From positions 31,248 to 95,247 of the forward strand of contig JBJOND010000002.1 of assembly GCA_046052065.1 (NCBI GenBank): 64,000 bases of DNA, in the 5' to 3' direction. Numbering within the stretch: the stretch's first letter is position 1; every line of letters starts with the position of its first letter. Of the stretch, positions 35,506-44,403 are shown piece after piece. The stretch comes from CAINEC01 sp046052065 (GTDB taxonomy: Bacteria; Bacteroidota; Bacteroidia; AKYH767-A; OLB10). The position numbers and the translations under genes were made by a program. The notes below the pieces were generated by a model, which had not been told where the DNA came from, made no database searches, and worked only from the letters and a program-made list of their open reading frames with translations.

Positions 35506-36279
35506 TTAGCAATATCCCATTAATCTATAAACAAGATATCCTATCCATTCGTGTGTTAGCAAGTCCCAGGCAACTAATGCTTCCGGATCAGGTTGTATTA
35601 ATCGATCGATAGTATACATTGCACCACCTGAGCGGACATCTACTGGATAGGCATCTACTTTAATGTTTGCTTTGGCGCAGCATGCTACCGAGCGACGCAT
35701 ATGAAATGCTGATGTAATCAATAAGCATTTAGATGTAATTCCTTTTTGATTCAATATTTCTGCTGTCTCGATGGCATTTTCATAGGTATTTCGAGAGATG
35801 TTTTCCATTAGAATGTCTTCTGCCTTTACCCCATTGCTGACTAACAAAGGATAGAGCTTTTCAGATTCCTTCCATTCTTGAAAATTCACAAATCCAGAGC
35901 CGCCCGATAAAAAAATCTTTTTGATTTTCCCTGAATGATATAACTCAACTGCCTGCATCAAACGATCAACACTACTGCTAAACACCATGCGTTTACTATC
36001 GTTATCGTAATAACGCGTACTCCCGCCTAAGACTATTCCTACTTCGTAAGGGGTTTTTATTTCATCAGCATTGTAAGCTTTTACTTCCCAGCTATTCATC
36101 ACCACATTTACAATAAACGGATTTGTAAATATTATTAATGCCAGTAAACCAGATAAAAATAATTTTGAAGATAAAGCGGCTCTCTTTTTTCTGATAATAA
36201 AAGCTATGAACAACAATCCAACAATCCATATCGCAGGAGATATAAATAAATCGAGAATTTTAGAAAGAATAAAAAACAT
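35506..36279 (-). CDS. YdcF/ElyC/SanA-like DUF218 membrane protein
   Basis: The protein of about 257 residues has two N-terminal membrane helices (about 4-24 and 36-58) and a DUF218 domain (about 80-230) with GIVLGGST, KIFLSGGSG, SRNTYENA and TSAFHMRRS, as in ElyC and YdcF. In E. coli ElyC affects peptidoglycan and undecaprenyl-lipid metabolism. I prefer the ATG at 36279 (MFFILSKI) over an in-frame TTG at 36330, which lies upstream of the -7 box at 36306-36313. It precedes the small lipoprotein gene. Confidence 0.85.
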   Translation of the reverse strand: MFFILSKILDLFISPAIWIVGLLFIAFIIRKKRAALSSKLFLSGLLALIIFTNPFIVNVVMNSWEVKAYNADEIKTPYEVGIVLGGSTRYYDNDSKRMVFSSSVDRLMQAVELYHSGKIKKIFLSGGSGFVNFQEWKESEKLYPLLVSNGVKAEDILMENISRNTYENAIETAEILNQKGITSKCLLITSAFHMRRSVACCAKANIKVDAYPVDVRSGGAMYTIDRLIQPDPEALVAWDLLTHEWIGYLVYRLMGYC

Positions 36280-36305
36280 CGGACCTTTAGGATTGTTTAT
36301 AAAGG

Positions 36306-36313
36306 CAAAAGTA
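36306..36313 (-). promoter_or_regulatory. -7 box of the ydcF-like gene
   Basis: TACTTTTG on the minus strand, 26 nt before the ATG at 36279. It excludes the longer TTG start. TTG motifs upstream are at 14 and 22 nt. Confidence 0.45.
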
Positions 36314-36415
36314 AAATAATTCTTATTCAAGCGTACAATATCAACCTTTACCTCTTAATAAATTGCGTTCAGCATATTAGGAGCGATATAAATTCAGAAG
36401 TATCTTTAAGTATCC

Positions 36416-36423
36416 TAACTTTG
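36416..36423 (+). promoter_or_regulatory. -7 box close to the PhoX-like gene start
   Basis: TAACTTTG matches the consensus; the ATG begins 8 nt later at 36432. No -33 TTG is in place. Confidence 0.35.
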
Positions 36424-36431
36424 GTTTGCTA

Positions 36432-38567
36432 ATGAAGAAAATCGTACTCACAATTCAACTCATTGTAATTATCCATTTACCTGCTTTTTGCCAGGATACG
36501 CTTTTAAATGCAGGTGCTTTATGGAAATACAACGACCTCGGTATAGACCTAGGTGTTTTATGGAAGAATAATAACTACGCTGATGCATCTTGGTCACAAG
36601 GGAATGCGCCATTAGGCTATGGAATAGCTAACTTAAACACTACACTTTCATTTGGTACTTCATCGACTAATAAGTACACCACTACCTATTTTCGTAAATG
36701 GGTGAATATTACAAATCCTCGTGACTTGTATTCTAAAATACAATTTAATGTCCGCCGAGATGATGGCGTTATTATTTATGTCAATGGTGTGGAAGTCCTA
36801 CGATCTAACATGCCATCAGGAAACGTTACTTATACAACCTTTTCAAGTTCCTGTGCTGCTGATAATGGAAGTGTTTGGCAGACGATAGATATTGCCACCA
36901 ATTATTTCAATGATGGTAATAATTTAATAGCTGTTGAGCTCCATCAATGTAATCTTACAAGTGGCGACTTGTTTTTCAATCTTCAGATGATTGGCAGTAA
37001 ATCGATTGCTGGCTTTGAATCTATTTCGCCTTCTGTACAAAATCAAACTTTTGTTATTCCTCCGTCGCATACGTACCAGTTATTAGTGAAAGAAGGTCGT
37101 CAATTGACAGCTGGAGGTAGAGTACCAGGTCGAGCTGACTTTACTGGCTATATTCCTATTAATGGTTCCAGCGAAGAAGGATACTTACATATAAATCATG
37201 AAAATGCCCCTATTGGTGGTGTTTCTCATTTTAAAATTCAATTTAATAGCAACACCAAACTTTGGAATATTCAATCATCGCAAAAAATTAATGTTAATGC
37301 CAGCGACATTGTAAATCTTTATAAAAATTGTTCGGGAGCAATTACACCTTGGGGTACGTCGCTTAGCGGCGAAGAATCACGAGATTCTAATGATGTAAAT
37401 AATGATGGTTATTTAGATGCTGGATGGTTAGTCGAGATTGATCCAAATACAAGAGCTGTTAAAAAATATAATGGAGGAAATAAGCAGCAAAAATTATGGG
37501 CGTTAGGAAGAATGTCGCATGAAAATGCATGTGTAGCTCCTGATTCAGTAACGGTTTATTATGGTGAAGATTTTACAGCGGGTTGCTTGTATAAATTTGT
37601 AGCCAATATTCCAGGTAATTTATCTAGCGGAGCAATGTATGTTTTGAAGTTAGATTCATCATTATCCTCCAATGGAGCGCCTTTAAAATCTACCGGTGTT
37701 TGGATACAAGTCCCTAATACTACAAAGGCACAACGGAATTTTGCTTATGATTTAGCTGCTAATCTTGGTGGAACTCCTTTCGATGGTGTTGAAGATGCAG
37801 AAATAGGACCTGACTCCATGATTTACTTTACCTCAAAAATCTATGGTAGAGTTTACCGATTTAAAGATAACGGAAATACAGTAACGAATTTCGAATCCTT
37901 TGTAGGTGGTGCCAGTTATCTGATTAACCATCATAATGGTCCGACCAACGTGGCATGGGGAACAGGGAATGATAATCTGGCCTTTGACAATGAAGGAAAT
38001 TTATGGGTATTTCAAGATGGTGGGAATAATTATATCTGGGTGGTAAAAAAAGGACATTCTCAGGCTTCGCCAAAAGTTCAATTGTTTGGCTGTGTACCAA
38101 CAGGAGCTGAACCAACGGGAATCACTTTCTCGCCTGACAATCGGTTTATGTTTATGTCAATACAGCACCCTTCTACAACAAATAGATCTGTTATGAAAGA
38201 TGCAACTGGAAACAATGTTGTATTTAATGCTAGTGCTACATTGGTTGTTGGATTAAAACAGGATTTAGGCAGTGATCAGACAAAAATCAGTAGAGAGATT
38301 ACGAGTATTGATTTCGATAATTTGATAAATGCTTACCCTAATCCATTTATCAATTCTACAACCCTTGAATTGATGGTACTAAATCGAGGTAAACTCAGCG
38401 TAGAAATTTATAATATTAACGGACAATTAGCAGCTAATCCTTTCAATGATGATGTTGAAGAAGGTTTCTGGAATAGAGAAATTGGAGCTGAATTACCTTC
38501 GGGATTATATTTCGTGAGAGCTAGTATTAATCAGCAAGTACATACTTTAAAGTTTATCAAAGAATAA
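36432..38567 (+). CDS. PhoX-like (DUF839) secreted protein with T9SS sorting domain
   Basis: This protein of about 711 residues has a signal peptide (about 1-21), an N-terminal galactose-binding-like beta sandwich (about 24-190), a DUF839/alkaline phosphatase PhoX-type six-bladed propeller (about 200-610) with GYLHINHEN, SLSGEESRD, RMSHENACV, YYGEDFTAGCLYKF and EDAEIGPDSMIYFTS, and a type-A T9SS sorting domain at the end (about 632-711, AYPNPFIN, GLYFVRAS). PhoX enzymes are Ca/Fe phosphatases; enough ligand-type residues (E, H, D) are present for activity but I cannot confirm it. Start ATG 36432 is preferred over a TTG two codons before. Confidence 0.82.
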   Translation: MKKIVLTIQLIVIIHLPAFCQDTLLNAGALWKYNDLGIDLGVLWKNNNYADASWSQGNAPLGYGIANLNTTLSFGTSSTNKYTTTYFRKWVNITNPRDLYSKIQFNVRRDDGVIIYVNGVEVLRSNMPSGNVTYTTFSSSCAADNGSVWQTIDIATNYFNDGNNLIAVELHQCNLTSGDLFFNLQMIGSKSIAGFESISPSVQNQTFVIPPSHTYQLLVKEGRQLTAGGRVPGRADFTGYIPINGSSEEGYLHINHENAPIGGVSHFKIQFNSNTKLWNIQSSQKINVNASDIVNLYKNCSGAITPWGTSLSGEESRDSNDVNNDGYLDAGWLVEIDPNTRAVKKYNGGNKQQKLWALGRMSHENACVAPDSVTVYYGEDFTAGCLYKFVANIPGNLSSGAMYVLKLDSSLSSNGAPLKSTGVWIQVPNTTKAQRNFAYDLAANLGGTPFDGVEDAEIGPDSMIYFTSKIYGRVYRFKDNGNTVTNFESFVGGASYLINHHNGPTNVAWGTGNDNLAFDNEGNLWVFQDGGNNYIWVVKKGHSQASPKVQLFGCVPTGAEPTGITFSPDNRFMFMSIQHPSTTNRSVMKDATGNNVVFNASATLVVGLKQDLGSDQTKISREITSIDFDNLINAYPNPFINSTTLELMVLNRGKLSVEIYNINGQLAANPFNDDVEEGFWNREIGAELPSGLYFVRASINQQVHTLKFIKE

Positions 38568-38586
38568 TTTACTCAATACCTTAAAA

Positions 38587-38620
38587 GAGTCCACTGCATT
38601 GCGGTGGATTCTTTATTTTT
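38587..38620 (+). terminator. Terminator of the PhoX-like gene, overlapping the mnmE promoter
   Basis: GAGTCCACTGC (38587-38597) pairs with GCGGTGGATTC (38601-38611), eleven pairs with two G-U, around ATT. TTTATTTTT follows at 38612-38620 and also forms the -7 box of mnmE. Confidence 0.8.
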
Positions 38621-38621
38621 G
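38594..38621 (+). promoter_or_regulatory. Promoter of mnmE inside the upstream terminator
   Basis: TATTTTTG (38614-38621) fits the -7 consensus; CTG (38594-38596) 17 nt upstream is one base from TTG. The ATG begins 4 nt after the box at 38626. Confidence 0.5.
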
Positions 38622-38625
38622 CCCA

Positions 38626-40023
38626 ATGCATTTACCCAACCAAGCAGATACCATTTGTGCGTTAGCAACGGCTCCAGGACTCGGCGCTATTGCTGTAATT
38701 CGTATTTCTGGTCCAAATACATTTAAAATTATTGAATCTGTTTTTAAAACAAAGAAGGGTAAATCGAAAGACTTTAATACCATCGCATCACATACGCTTC
38801 ACTTTGGCGATATTGTTCTAGATAATCAAACACTTGATGAAGTATTGATTAGTGTTTTTAAAAATCCACATTCGTATACAGGGCAAGATACCATTGAAAT
38901 TAGTTGCCATGGATCGACATATATCCAACAACAGATTTTACAACTGTTACAAAGAAATGGCGCTCGATTAGCAGAACCTGGTGAGTTTACATTAAGAGCT
39001 TTTTTAAATGGCAAGCTTGATTTATCGCAAGCGGAAGCAGTTGCAGACTTAATTTCTTCCCAGCATGCAAGTGCTCATCAAACGGCCATGCAACAATTAC
39101 GTGGTGGATACAGCCATGCGATACAAGAATTACGCACCCAACTTTTAAATTTTGCTTCGTTAATTGAATTAGAATTAGACTTTGCGGAAGAAGATGTAGA
39201 ATTCGCTAATCGCAATCAATTATCGAAGTTAGTACATGAATTATTGAAATCGGTGCGCACACTCCGAGAAAGTTACGCAACTGGTAATGCGCTTAAAAAC
39301 GGAATCCCTGTAGTTATTGCTGGCAAGCCGAATGTTGGCAAGAGTACGTTGCTAAACGCGCTCCTAAACGATGATAAAGCCATTGTAAGTGATATTGCAG
39401 GTACAACAAGAGATGTGATAGAAGATCAGTTAGTAATTGATGGATATCGTTTTCGATTTATGGATACTGCGGGATTACGTGCTACTGGAGATGTGATTGA
39501 GCAACTAGGTGTAGAACGCTCGTATGAATATGCACGAAAGGCGAATATCATTCTATACTTATGTGATCCGGCGCAGAGCACCGCAAAAGAAATTGAAGAA
39601 GAAATTACCGATTTACAAAATAAAGTAGGCGAAGATAAATTCATACTATCGGTAGTGAATAAGTGTGATTTACATGATCAATCAAAATTAGTTGACTACT
39701 CTTCTCTACCTAATGTCATTTTTATTGCTGCCAAAACGCAATTGCATTTAGAAGAGTTAAAAAAGCAATTAATTATCGGTTCTGGTGTGGCTTCCTTAGA
39801 AAATGAAAACCAGTTAGTCACGAATGCCCGCCACGAAGGAGCCTTAGCAAAAGCAGAAGATGCGTTAGTGAGAGTAATTACAGGAATGCACAGCAACCTA
39901 ACTTCTGACCTACTCGCTTTAGACCTAAAAGATGCTATTTATCATTTAGGCTTGATTACCGGAGAGATTTATTCTGATGATTTGCTAGGAAACATCTTTA
40001 GTAAATTTTGTATCGGAAAGTAA
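38626..40023 (+). CDS. mnmE: tRNA uridine-5-carboxymethylaminomethyl GTPase MnmE
   Basis: A 465-residue GTPase that with MnmG modifies U34 of certain tRNAs. The N-terminal tetrahydrofolate-binding domain (about 1-118), the G domain with GKPNVGKSTLL, GTTRDV, DTAGL and NKCD, and the C-terminal FCIGK with its essential Cys are all present. I use the ATG at 38626 (MHLPNQADTIC), which matches the usual N-terminus and lies 4 nt behind a -7 box; a TTG at 38599 would be inside the terminator hairpin. Confidence 0.96.
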   Translation: MHLPNQADTICALATAPGLGAIAVIRISGPNTFKIIESVFKTKKGKSKDFNTIASHTLHFGDIVLDNQTLDEVLISVFKNPHSYTGQDTIEISCHGSTYIQQQILQLLQRNGARLAEPGEFTLRAFLNGKLDLSQAEAVADLISSQHASAHQTAMQQLRGGYSHAIQELRTQLLNFASLIELELDFAEEDVEFANRNQLSKLVHELLKSVRTLRESYATGNALKNGIPVVIAGKPNVGKSTLLNALLNDDKAIVSDIAGTTRDVIEDQLVIDGYRFRFMDTAGLRATGDVIEQLGVERSYEYARKANIILYLCDPAQSTAKEIEEEITDLQNKVGEDKFILSVVNKCDLHDQSKLVDYSSLPNVIFIAAKTQLHLEELKKQLIIGSGVASLENENQLVTNARHEGALAKAEDALVRVITGMHSNLTSDLLALDLKDAIYHLGLITGEIYSDDLLGNIFSKFCIGK

Positions 40024-40157
40024 AAAACCATCAATTATTTGAAAGTCCCAAGAAGTCAAATCACCTATTTAATTTGAATTAAAAGTTAATCAATAAATTC
40101 TTTTAATTTGCAACAGCAATTTAGAATACACTCTACTTACAGTGATAACTTACCTAA

Positions 40158-40721
40158 ATGAAAAAAGCAGCTATTATCGTACTTGCAATATTTGTCATCG
40201 TTTCTTGTACTAATCAAAACAATCCTCAAATAACTATCGATAATAAAACTAATGATACAACTTCTGCATTGAAAAGAGGAGAATATCTTGTTAATATTTG
40301 TGGTTGTAACGATTGTCATTCGCCAAAGAAAATGACAGCAAATGGACCAATTCCTGATCCTAATCTTTTAATGTCAGGCCATCCATCAAATGCAAAATTA
40401 GATAGCTATGATAGCGAAACTGCATTAAAATGGTTGTTGTTTACTTTTAGTGGTACTGCTACTAAAGGTCCATGGGGGATTTCTTTTGCTGCTAATATTA
40501 CTCCAGATACAACAGGAATTGGTACCTGGTCTGAGTCACAGTTTATAAGCGCATTAAAACATGGTAATTATAGAGGTGTAGAAGGTGCGAGAAAACTACT
40601 ACCTCCTATGCCTTGGATGAACTATTCTAAAATGACTGATGATGATGTGAAAGCAATTTTCGCTTATCTAAAAACCATTAAGCCAGTTAAGAATATTGTA
40701 CCAGACCCTATTGCTCCTTAA
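40158..40721 (+). CDS. Monohaem cytochrome c lipoprotein
   Basis: A 187-residue protein with a lipobox at Cys17 (FVIVSC), and a haem motif Cys50-N-D-Cys53-His54 (GCNDCHS). The distal axial Met is probably in LLPPMPWMNY near 150-160. The domain has the size of a cytochrome c type I with C-terminal helix DDVKAIFAYLKTIK, similar to the cytochrome subunits of dehydrogenases. It should be anchored in the outer leaflet of the inner membrane or in the outer membrane and transfers electrons to a terminal oxidase. No dehydrogenase is adjacent, so the partner is unknown. Confidence 0.87.
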   Translation: MKKAAIIVLAIFVIVSCTNQNNPQITIDNKTNDTTSALKRGEYLVNICGCNDCHSPKKMTANGPIPDPNLLMSGHPSNAKLDSYDSETALKWLLFTFSGTATKGPWGISFAANITPDTTGIGTWSESQFISALKHGNYRGVEGARKLLPPMPWMNYSKMTDDDVKAIFAYLKTIKPVKNIVPDPIAP

Positions 40722-40807
40722 ATTGGTTACAAGTTCGTTTTTACTTACTGTCTATCTTAAATATGCTTTAATATCAAATATTATTATCAGCTATTATTTC
40801 AATCATT

Positions 40808-41959
40808 CTAAGTAATAAAATAAGACACATTAAAGTATTGTTTTCTAAACCAAATTTCGAAAGCTGGGTCTACAAATTCATAATGACTTTCTGTTTTATG
40901 GATAATATCATTATTGATTAATAGCATTTTATTCTTACTGACATTACGAGGCGTACCTAATGAATATTTTGTCATAACAGCACTACTTGTAAATTGCGTT
41001 TCTGATTGAGCGACCGCTTTCAAAAGATTTAACTGTGTTGCACTCAAGATTTCGATTTCCCTTTGATATAGTGGAGAATTAGCGTTGATTAATTCTTTTA
41101 ATGCAGCATTAAGTTCAACTTTAGTTGCTTTACGATGAGTTAAATTCCATACATAATGCGACAATTGTTGAACATACCAAGAATGACATTTCATAATATC
41201 TGCAATGTATTCAGATACTTTATTATCGATGGATTTACCATTCGCAGAGAAACTGGTATTTATAAATGAAACCCATTTATTCTTTTTGATTTTTTGCAAT
41301 AACATTATATCGCCAAAACGATAAAAAGGCTTTGAAGGATTATTGAAAATCTCAGTCATCATATGCCTTTTACTACCATATAAACAATAGGTAACCAATT
41401 TATGTCGCTGCCAACAAGCTCTCAACTTCTTTTCAAATGAATGATAATTTTTGAAGTTAGAAAGATTTTGAAATTCATCAAGACATATTATAAATTTTAC
41501 ACCTTTTGATTTAGCAATTACTTCAGGCAAGTTTAATATTTCATCACTATGTTTTTTAAGTTCTTTCCAATCAAAACTTAAACTAAAATCTGATTGAGGC
41601 TCAATTCCAATACTTAATTTAGGAATTAATTTTTTAAAGAATAGCTTTCCACTATTCATCCATTCTTGCCACTTTGTGAAAGAGGCTTTAATTACTTCTT
41701 TAGCTAATATCTCGAGAAACTCTTCTTCTGAACTAACAGAAAACAAATCTATAATAACAGTCTTATGTTGTTTGTTTTTCTTTCCTATATCAAAAATCAC
41801 TTTTTCCACTAAAGATGACTTGCCCCATCTTCTTGGAGAAATTATAGTTGTATTAACACCACCCAATAAATTCTTTTTCAACTTTAATGATTCCTCTTCA
41901 CGATTGGTAAACGAATGAACACTTACAGTTGTACCATAAATAAATGGAATGTCTTTCAT
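40808..41959 (-). CDS. Archaeal-type (STAND-like) ATPase with C-terminal winged helix
   Basis: This 383-residue protein starts with the F-x-N-R-E-E-E motif of the archaeal ATPase family (PF01637-like), followed by Walker A SPRRWGKSS (41-49), Walker B FIICLDEFQN (about 173-182) and the sensor/'YGSKRHMM' region. The C-terminal part (about 295-383) looks like a winged helix (ILSATQLNLLKAVAQ, SSAVMTKYSLGTPRNVSKNK). Such ATPases are patchily distributed and often accessory; their targets are unknown, and no partner gene is adjacent. The promoter carries a perfect 13-bp inverted repeat, so autoregulation by the winged helix is possible. Confidence 0.8.
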   Translation of the reverse strand: MKDIPFIYGTTVSVHSFTNREEESLKLKKNLLGGVNTTIISPRRWGKSSLVEKVIFDIGKKNKQHKTVIIDLFSVSSEEEFLEILAKEVIKASFTKWQEWMNSGKLFFKKLIPKLSIGIEPQSDFSLSFDWKELKKHSDEILNLPEVIAKSKGVKFIICLDEFQNLSNFKNYHSFEKKLRACWQRHKLVTYCLYGSKRHMMTEIFNNPSKPFYRFGDIMLLQKIKKNKWVSFINTSFSANGKSIDNKVSEYIADIMKCHSWYVQQLSHYVWNLTHRKATKVELNAALKELINANSPLYQREIEILSATQLNLLKAVAQSETQFTSSAVMTKYSLGTPRNVSKNKMLLINNDIIHKTESHYEFVDPAFEIWFRKQYFNVSYFIT

Positions 41960-42006
41960 AATTATTTTATACTAAATGGTATTATACACAAAGGTATAAA
42001 ATAATT
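41960..42006. repeat. 13-bp inverted repeat over the ATPase promoter and start
   Basis: AATTATTTTATAC at 41960-41972 and GTATAAAATAATT at 41994-42006 are perfect inverted copies with a 21-nt spacer. The left arm touches the ATG (41957-41959) and the right arm overlaps the -7 box at 41989-41996. Confidence 0.7.
41989..41996 (-). promoter_or_regulatory. -7 box of the ATPase gene
   Basis: TACCTTTG on the minus strand is an exact consensus match, 29 nt before the ATG. It overlaps the right arm of the inverted repeat. Confidence 0.5.
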
Positions 42007-42090
42007 TTTGATTAAAAATACAAAGCAAAAAATCAACAATTAACTAATGACAAATAGGTAATCAAATTCAAAGTTTAAACAGAAGGCTAA

Positions 42091-42696
42091 CTAATTCCCA
42101 GCAGAAAAAGAAGCAACTACAACTAATATTAGTCCTACCCAAACACCTACTGCAGTACCAAATCCAGTAAGTGATTTAGCTATCTTTTTTTTATGCGCAC
42201 CCTTTTCATAGCCTTTTAAATAATTTTCGTTTTTAAGCAATGCTGGGTTTGATGTTCTAAAATTTTCTCTGTTCGGTTTTACAGAAGCAAGTATTGCCGT
42301 AGTTGGTAACCCAAAGGGAGGATAAATCAAAGTAGATCCAAAAGAACCCCAGAATACGCCGCTGGTTCTAAAATACAACTTTGCATCCGCTTGACCTTTA
42401 TTATACATCACATCAGCATTTTCATATGTGGCAACGAGCGATTCTAAACTAAATACATCGCGTGTTCCATTAGCATACTTAAGAATAAAAATAGTTTCCT
42501 TGGGAATAATTCGATTGGACACAGAATCAGAATCTGCTAGCTGACAAATAATATAAGTGGGATTTACTTCGGTGATTTTGCAAATTAGTTCTTCACCATT
42601 TTTCAAAAGGATAGTGTCTTTGTTAACCAAAGTATCTTGAGCCTTTGTATTAATCGCAGCGCAAACAAACAAAAACAAAAGGAATATTTTTCTCAT
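42091..42696 (-). CDS. Exported protein with NG-type N-terminal domain and C-terminal membrane helix
   Basis: The 201-residue product starts MRKIFLLFLF, with a signal peptide ending near AINTKAQ. Residues about 28-85 (ILLKNGEELICKITEVN and FILKYANGTRDVF) repeat the domain found at the N-terminus of the next upstream gene. The C-terminal part has a hydrophobic helix (GVWVGLILVVVASF) and a basic stretch before it (GAHKKKIAK). The longer in-frame start at 42729 would overlap the upstream gene; the start at 42696 leaves 7 nt. Function unknown. Confidence 0.7.
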   Translation of the reverse strand: MRKIFLLFLFVCAAINTKAQDTLVNKDTILLKNGEELICKITEVNPTYIICQLADSDSVSNRIIPKETIFILKYANGTRDVFSLESLVATYENADVMYNKGQADAKLYFRTSGVFWGSFGSTLIYPPFGLPTTAILASVKPNRENFRTSNPALLKNENYLKGYEKGAHKKKIAKSLTGFGTAVGVWVGLILVVVASFSAGN

Positions 42697-42703
42697 AGAA
42701 TAA

Positions 42704-43462
42704 TTAGCGCACTCGCGTATTAAAACCAACTAACAGACTTACTCTAACTCCAGTCGGAACACGTTCACCATTATCAGAAAAAATCGCATTCGTTACAGAA
42801 GGAACTACTGCAAGATTAATTGGATAAACTATTTTTCCGGATTTAATTGATCCACCAACAGCAAAAACCATCCCTGCTCCACTCACTGATAAATTTGGTC
42901 CTAAACCAAATTCAAAACCTTTTTTTCCTCTAATGCCAAACATCATACTTGCGCTAGGTAAAAACAAACCTTTTTCTACACCTCCAACTAAAAACACCCA
43001 CTCTACTAAACCAGATGTTTCATTAGGTGTAGTAAATAATCTAGTTTCTAACTGCCAGCCAAACTGCGAAACAACACCTTGATAACCCCTTTTCTCTAAG
43101 TCATCTTTTATTGAACCATCGCCAAAAACGGTTACTCCAACTCTAGGTCCGTTATAACGGATACGATCATAGCCCAGTGATTCCTCATCTGAATATGAAC
43201 TTATATCATTTGGTGTCGCCATTGTTCTTACAAAAGTATCTTTCGTTCCATTTTCATATTTAATCATGAAAACATCAGTCTTTAAAAGCGTATAAAGCGG
43301 ACCATCGATATTCTCCCATTTCTTAAACTTAATTTCATTAACAGTAAGTTCTTGAACTTTAACGCGCATTTCTGTACCGTTATTCATAATTAGTACATCC
43401 TGAGCGTAAGTAAATCCAATAGCACCTACTGCAAATAAAATTGTAAACAATAATTTTTTCAT
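42704..43462 (-). CDS. Exported protein with NG-type N-terminal domain and beta-barrel-like C-terminus
   Basis: A product of about 252 residues with signal peptide (MKKLLFTILFAVGAIGFTYA). Residues about 23-80 carry the NG domain (VLIMNNGTEMRVKVQEL and FMIKYENGTKDTF) also seen in the following gene. The C-terminal region has Gly-rich beta strands (GLFLPSASMMFGIRGK, GLGPNLSVSGAGMVFAVGG) of an outer-membrane type. The start at 43462 is taken because a -7 box lies at 43486-43493 and the signal peptide begins there; a longer ORF to 43552 is less likely. Confidence 0.7.
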   Translation of the reverse strand: MKKLLFTILFAVGAIGFTYAQDVLIMNNGTEMRVKVQELTVNEIKFKKWENIDGPLYTLLKTDVFMIKYENGTKDTFVRTMATPNDISSYSDEESLGYDRIRYNGPRVGVTVFGDGSIKDDLEKRGYQGVVSQFGWQLETRLFTTPNETSGLVEWVFLVGGVEKGLFLPSASMMFGIRGKKGFEFGLGPNLSVSGAGMVFAVGGSIKSGKIVYPINLAVVPSVTNAIFSDNGERVPTGVRVSLLVGFNTRVR

Positions 43463-43485
43463 TCTAATTTGATAAGTCATATTTA

Positions 43486-43493
43486 CAAAAATA
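43486..43493 (-). promoter_or_regulatory. -7 box of the NG-domain gene pair
   Basis: TATTTTTG on the minus strand, 23 nt before the ATG at 43462. No -33 TTG in place. Confidence 0.4.
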
Positions 43494-43694
43494 AAGATTT
43501 GAGTCCGAAACTGACGAACAAAAATCATCTTACAGTAATTTTTACAATTCAAATAAGAAAGTAGTATAAATTAAAAATCAAATTTTGTAAATAAAAGATA
43601 AAAACGGACTTCTAACATTCGGAAATTGAAGTGCTTAAACTTTTTACTTCATAGCAGCAATAGTAGGTGAATGAATCAATTGTTTTAAAATTAT

Positions 43695-44393
43695 TTATTT
43701 AAAAACAACATTCGAAATACCTTTGTTAATTTGATATTTTGAAATCGCTATTTCAATCTCACCTTTCTTAGGAACATTCGTTTTTGCAGCTGCTTTTTGG
43801 GTTGAACCATCATCAAAATCGAATGTGATTCCCTTAGGTAATTTATAATCTTTGGTATTGAATGAAAAGATGATCTTATCAGGCAACCCATATTTTACAT
43901 AATTGCCATAGGTCATCTGAAGTTCATAGGTGCCATTTTCTTTGGTAGTCGTTCGACTTTTTAAAATTAGCGCATTAACAGGATCAATATAAAGTGTAGT
44001 TAAAACTAAGTCGTCTGTATCATCATCTGGAAGTAGTTTTATAACCTTCACATTTGTAGTTGCTATTTTATCATCACCAGCTTCAATAACTGTAAATTTA
44101 TTATTGCTAAAAATATTATTCAAGTTAATACTCATTGAACCCTTTGGCACAAACGACATCCCATTCTCGCTCTTTAATTTAAATTTATTGGGATTCTTAA
44201 AATACAATTTCACTTTAGCTATCGGCAACTTTAAAAAAGCAACATTCGTTTTCATCTTGCCTTCTGCCTCGTAGTCAGTCACCTTGTCTAATTTTGCTTG
44301 AACATTTTTTAATAGTGTATTATTTAGTTGTCCAATTGCATTGCAATGGCAAATTAAAATTATTAGCAGTACTCTAAAACTTATCTTAATCAT
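43695..44393 (-). CDS. LolA-like outer-membrane lipoprotein carrier homologue
   Basis: The 232-residue protein has a signal peptide (about 1-22) and a LolA/LppX-like half-barrel: DYEAEGKMKTNVAFLK, KVKLYFKNPNKFKL and the closing ELQMTYGNYVKYGLPDKI are typical of outer-membrane lipoprotein-sorting proteins. In the operon it follows an ABC exporter, starting 11 nt after the permease stop. It may carry a lipid or lipoprotein delivered by that exporter; this is inference. The start at 44393 avoids overlapping the permease. Confidence 0.72.
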   Translation of the reverse strand: MIKISFRVLLIILICHCNAIGQLNNTLLKNVQAKLDKVTDYEAEGKMKTNVAFLKLPIAKVKLYFKNPNKFKLKSENGMSFVPKGSMSINLNNIFSNNKFTVIEAGDDKIATTNVKVIKLLPDDDTDDLVLTTLYIDPVNALILKSRTTTKENGTYELQMTYGNYVKYGLPDKIIFSFNTKDYKLPKGITFDFDDGSTQKAAAKTNVPKKGEIEIAISKYQINKGISNVVFK

Positions 44394-44403
44394 GATAGTC
44401 GTG

